A DNA stretch of 40,492 bases. It comes from Burkholderiales bacterium (GTDB lineage: Bacteria > Pseudomonadota > Gammaproteobacteria > Burkholderiales > SG8-41). A program made the translations under genes and the position numbers. Below the pieces are notes generated by a model. That model ran no database searches. It was not told where the DNA came from and saw nothing but the letters and a program-made list of their open reading frames with translations. The DNA lies in contig JALHND010000014.1 of assembly GCA_022843705.1 (NCBI GenBank), positions 1 through 40,492 of the forward strand. The letters are read 5' to 3'. Positions 37,743 to 40,492 of this stretch are shown one piece after another (within the stretch, counting starts at the first letter, position 1; the number at the start of each line of letters is the position of its first letter).

Positions 37743-39538
37743 CTCCGCTGGAGATTGCGGCGGGGCTGCCGCATCTGCCCGGGGTCTACCGCATGCTCGG
37801 CAGGGATGGCGATGTGCTCTACGTGGGCAAGGCCATAGACCTGCGCAAGCGGGTCAGCTCCTATTTCCAGCGCAGCGAAACGCTGTCACCGCGCATCCGC
37901 CTGATGGTGGCGCAGGTCTGCGGTATCGAGACGACGGTGACGCGCTCGGAATCGGAAGCGCTGCTGCTCGAGAACAACCTGATCAAGTCGCTGTCGCCCC
38001 GTTACAACATCCTGTTCCGCGACGACAAATCCTATCCCTACCTGATGCTCAGCGGCCATGCCTTTCCGCGCCTCGGCTTTTTCCGCGGCAATCCGGACCG
38101 CCGCCACCGCCATTTCGGCCCGTTTCCCAACGCCGGCGCGGTGCGCGAAAGCATGCAATTGCTGCAAAAGGTATTCCGGCTGCGCACCTGTGAGGACAGT
38201 GTGTTCACCCACCGCTCGCGGCCCTGTCTGCTGCACCAGATCCACCGCTGCACGGCACCCTGCGTCGGGCTGATCAGCGCTGATGCCTATGCCGAGGATG
38301 TGCGCAGCGCTGAACTGTTCCTCAACGGAGAGGAGGACGCGGTGTTCGAACGCCTCGACGGGCGGATGGCGGATGCCGCCGCCGCGCTGCGTTACGAGGA
38401 GGCTGCGGTCTATCGTGACCAGATCAGCGCATTGCGCAAGGTGCGCGAGCGCCAGTATGTCAGCGATGAATCCGGAAGGGACGTTGACGTGATTGCTTTC
38501 GGAATCGCGGGCGCGACAGGGTGTGTCAACCTGGTGATGATCCGCGGCGGACATCATCTCGGCGACAAGAACTTCTTTCCGCAGAATGCCGATGGCGCGG
38601 AACCGGCCCAGGTGCTGGAGGCGTTTCTGACGCAGCACTACCTGCTGCATCCGGTGCCGCCGCAGGTCATCGTCGGTGAGTCCGTCGCGGCCGGGGAGCT
38701 GCAGGAAGCCCTGTCACAACGTGCGGGGCGGCGTGTGCAGATCAGCACCAATCCGATCGGCGACCGCAGGGTATGGCTGCAGATGGCCGCAAAAAACGCG
38801 GGCCTGGGTGCCAGCCAGCGCCAGGCCCGGAAAACCGGTGATGCCGGCAGGCTGCAGGCGCTGCAGCAGGGGCTGGGACTGCCGGAATCGGTCCAGCGCA
38901 TCGAGTGTTTCGACATCAGCCACACCCAGGGCGAAGCCACGGTGGCTTCCTGCGTGGTCTACGACCGGGGTGACATGCAGAACGGCGAATACCGGCGATT
39001 CAACATACGGGATGCCGCGCCGGGTGATGACTATGGCGCGATGCGCGAGGCCCTGACACGGCGTTATCGCAGGGTGGTGGCGGGAGAAGGTAAGATGCCC
39101 GACCTGGTGATGATCGATGGTGGAGAAGGGCAACTGGGCGTGGCCGGGGAAGTGCTCGCGGAACTGGGGCTCAGCGAAGTTTCGCTGCTGGGTGTGGCCA
39201 AGGGCGTTTCACGCAAACCCGGCATGGAGCAGCTGTTGATGCCCGGGCGTGAACAGCCCGTCGGCCTGGCGGCGGATGACCCGGGTTTGCACCTGATCCA
39301 GCAGATCCGGGACGAAGCCCACCGTTTCGCCATCGAAGGACATCGGGCTCGTCGCAGCCGGACACGGAATACCTCGCCTCTTGAGGACATTCCGGGCGTG
39401 GGTGCCAGGCGCCGCCAGCGCCTGCTGGCGCGCTTCGGCGGACTGCGCGGACTGGTCGCGGCGGGCGTCGACGAGCTCGCCCAGGTTGAAGGCATCAGCC
39501 GTGCACTGGCGGAGCGCATTTATTCGGAACTGCACTGA
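37739..39538 (+). CDS. uvrC: excinuclease ABC subunit C
   Basis: UvrC makes both incisions in nucleotide excision repair. The 599-residue protein has the GIY-YIG domain (about 15-95: GVYRMLGRDGDVLYVGKA), a cysteine-containing linker, the UVR motif (about 200-235), the RNase H-like endonuclease domain (about 375-540: ECFDISHTQGE, VMIDGGEGQ) and the C-terminal helix-hairpin-helix pair (IPGVGARRRQRLLARFGG). The ATG at 37739 is fixed by the family start; the open frame further upstream lies inside the glycosylase gene. Confidence 0.97.
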   Translation: MTPLEIAAGLPHLPGVYRMLGRDGDVLYVGKAIDLRKRVSSYFQRSETLSPRIRLMVAQVCGIETTVTRSESEALLLENNLIKSLSPRYNILFRDDKSYPYLMLSGHAFPRLGFFRGNPDRRHRHFGPFPNAGAVRESMQLLQKVFRLRTCEDSVFTHRSRPCLLHQIHRCTAPCVGLISADAYAEDVRSAELFLNGEEDAVFERLDGRMADAAAALRYEEAAVYRDQISALRKVRERQYVSDESGRDVDVIAFGIAGATGCVNLVMIRGGHHLGDKNFFPQNADGAEPAQVLEAFLTQHYLLHPVPPQVIVGESVAAGELQEALSQRAGRRVQISTNPIGDRRVWLQMAAKNAGLGASQRQARKTGDAGRLQALQQGLGLPESVQRIECFDISHTQGEATVASCVVYDRGDMQNGEYRRFNIRDAAPGDDYGAMREALTRRYRRVVAGEGKMPDLVMIDGGEGQLGVAGEVLAELGLSEVSLLGVAKGVSRKPGMEQLLMPGREQPVGLAADDPGLHLIQQIRDEAHRFAIEGHRARRSRTRNTSPLEDIPGVGARRRQRLLARFGGLRGLVAAGVDELAQVEGISRALAERIYSELH

Positions 39539-39556
39539 CAATCTGACTGGACGGAC

Positions 39557-40126
39557 ATGCAACTGAACTGGCCCAACCTGCTGACCTGGCTGCGGATCGT
39601 GATGATCCCGCTGTTTGTCGGGGTTTTCTATTTCGAGCAGGGCTGGATGTCACATGCCACCCAGAATCTGGTTGCGACGGTCATCTTCACCGCGGCAGCC
39701 ATTACCGACTGGCTGGACGGCTGGCTGGCGCGGCGCCTGAACCAGACCTCGGCTTTTGGCGCCTTTCTCGATCCGGTCGCCGACAAGCTGATGGTTGCCG
39801 CCGCGCTGGTCATCCTGGTTCAACTGGGCCGCATCGACGCCGTCATTGCCCTGATCATCATCGGCCGTGAAATCGCGATTTCCGCATTGCGGGAATGGAT
39901 GGCGTCGATCGGGCAGGGGAAAAGCGTGGCGGTGTCGATGGCCGGCAAAGTCAAGACTGCCGCGCAGATGGTCGCCATTCCGATGCTGCTCTATCACGAC
40001 CCGATCGGCGGTTTTTCCCCGGATTACTGGGGCACCTGGCTGATCTGGGTGGCGGCACTGCTGACCCTGGTTTCGATGGGGTATTACCTCAGGATGGCCT
40101 GGCGGGCTGCGAAGGAGCATGGCTAG
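39557..40126 (+). CDS. pgsA: CDP-diacylglycerol--glycerol-3-phosphate 3-phosphatidyltransferase
   Basis: PgsA makes phosphatidylglycerol phosphate in the inner membrane, committing lipid to phosphatidylglycerol and cardiolipin. The 189-residue protein has about five hydrophobic spans. The CDP-alcohol phosphotransferase motif D-G-x2-A-R-x8-G-x3-D-x3-D appears in full as DGWLARRLNQTSAFGAFLD followed by PVAD. Order uvrC-pgsA-tRNA-Gly-tRNA-Cys-tRNA-Leu is the same as in E. coli. Confidence 0.97.
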   Translation: MQLNWPNLLTWLRIVMIPLFVGVFYFEQGWMSHATQNLVATVIFTAAAITDWLDGWLARRLNQTSAFGAFLDPVADKLMVAAALVILVQLGRIDAVIALIIIGREIAISALREWMASIGQGKSVAVSMAGKVKTAAQMVAIPMLLYHDPIGGFSPDYWGTWLIWVAALLTLVSMGYYLRMAWRAAKEHG

Positions 40127-40130
40127 CGGC

Positions 40131-40159
40131 TTGCGGCACCGGGGCGGGTTGAATATAAT
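40131..40159 (+). promoter_or_regulatory. strong tRNA operon promoter with GC-rich discriminator
   Basis: TTGCGG (40131-40136), a 17-base spacer and a perfect TATAAT (40154-40159) precede tRNA-Gly. The discriminator GCGCGGC follows at once, typical of stringently controlled stable-RNA promoters. Transcription would start near 40166, leaving an 18-base leader before the tRNA. Confidence 0.8.
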
Positions 40160-40183
40160 GCGCGGCTTGAAAGCAGCAGCGAT

Positions 40184-40259
40184 GCGGGAATAGCTCAGTT
40201 GGTAGAGCGCAACCTTGCCAAGGTTGAGGTCGGGAGTTCGAGCCTCCTTTCCCGCTCCA
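40184..40259 (+). tRNA. tRNA-Gly (anticodon GCC)
   Basis: This is a complete 76-base cloverleaf. The acceptor stem GCGGGAA pairs with TTCCCGC, the D arm is AGCTCAGTTGGTAGAGC, the anticodon stem-loop reads ACCTTGCCAAGGT with anticodon GCC, and the T arm contains GTTCGAGCC. The 3' CCA is encoded (40257-40259). It corresponds to E. coli glyW by position. Confidence 0.97.
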
Positions 40260-40266
40260 GATCCCG

Positions 40267-40308
40267 GGGGAAAACGGTTGAATCAGAAACCAGCCGTTTT
40301 CCCCTTTT
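40267..40308 (+). terminator. hairpin with T-run between tRNA-Gly and tRNA-Cys
   Basis: An 11-base perfect stem (40267-40277 with 40294-40304, GGGGAAAACGG and its complement) with a 16-base loop is followed by TTTT. It has the form of a rho-independent terminator on the + strand, placed inside the tRNA cluster. It could instead be a processing signal. Confidence 0.75.
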
Positions 40309-40317
40309 AGTTCCAGC

Positions 40318-40391
40318 GGCGGGGTGGCAGAGTGGTCATGCAGCGGCCTGCAAAGCCGTGTACGCCGGTTCGATTCCGACCCCCGCCTCCA
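40318..40391 (+). tRNA. tRNA-Cys (anticodon GCA)
   Basis: This is a complete 74-base cloverleaf. The acceptor stem GGCGGGG pairs with CCCCGCC, the anticodon stem-loop GGCCTGCAAAGCC carries GCA, and the T arm contains GGTTCGATTCC. The 3' CCA is encoded (40389-40391). It corresponds to E. coli cysT by position. Confidence 0.97.
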
Positions 40392-40450
40392 GACAAGCGG
40401 CAGTTGCCAATTGCAGCGAGACCCGGTCCCGGAAACGAGCAACTCTCACG

Positions 40451-40492
40451 GGGCGAGTGGTGAAATTGGTATACACAAGGGACTTAAAATCC
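40451..40492 (+). tRNA. tRNA-Leu (anticodon TAA), 5' part only
   Basis: The first 42 bases of a tRNA-Leu are present: acceptor GGGCGAG, a long D arm of the leucine type, and the anticodon region GGACTTAAAATCC with TAA. The window ends before the variable arm. It corresponds to E. coli leuZ by position. Confidence 0.88.

Overview
The window is a stretch of chromosome, about 64% GC by eye, from a betaproteobacterium. Three gene orders support this: ppsR/ppsA-pyrG-kdsA-eno-ftsB; rpoE-rseA-rseB-mucD-(glutaredoxin-like)-lepA-lepB-DUF4845-rnc-era-recO-pdxJ-acpS-nagZ; and uvrC-pgsA-tRNA-Gly-tRNA-Cys-tRNA-Leu. The genus cannot be fixed from sequence alone. There is no insertion sequence, prophage or CRISPR array, and coding density is high.

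Layout. 1-1794: the 3' end of an EgtB/SenA-like gene, a SPOUT RNA methyltransferase, and ppsR. 1864-9371: central metabolism and cell division genes (ppsA, pyrG, kdsA, eno, ftsB, folD). 9372-17520: an accessory operon under a GntR/UTRA regulator. It encodes an AprA-like flavoprotein, a short AprB-like diferredoxin, a HEAT-repeat protein, a seven-iron ferredoxin, a NitT/TauT-type ABC importer whose binding protein carries a NosL-like C-terminal domain, and a DUF971 protein. 17546-24945: a 44-residue membrane protein, a 1187-residue NfnAB-like iron-sulfur flavoprotein, an omega-aminotransferase with a small partner of unknown function, and a binding-protein/permease fusion of the OpuC/EgtU type. 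25018-28982: the sigma-E envelope-stress operon with its own sigma-E-like promoter. 29009-36653: translation, secretion, RNA processing, DNA repair and cofactor genes. 36674-40492: DUF3135, family 5 uracil-DNA glycosylase, uvrC, pgsA and three tRNA genes, the last cut by the window edge.

The best candidate for an undescribed system is 9493-17520, perhaps with the neighbouring 17795-21358 gene. A dedicated importer would bring in an unknown, probably oxidised, small solute. The AprAB-like pair would carry out a flavin redox step on it, and the seven-iron ferredoxin and possibly the Nfn-like protein would handle electrons. The GntR/UTRA protein would sense the solute or a product. The substrate cannot be read from the sequence. 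APS reductase ancestry and the NosL-like domain make an oxidised sulfur compound or a metal-linked ligand reasonable first guesses, no more. Other points of interest are a cysteine-to-aspartate change at the KdsA metal site, a terminator-like hairpin in the lepA leader, a strong inverted repeat between the aminotransferase and transporter genes, and a terminator inside the tRNA cluster.
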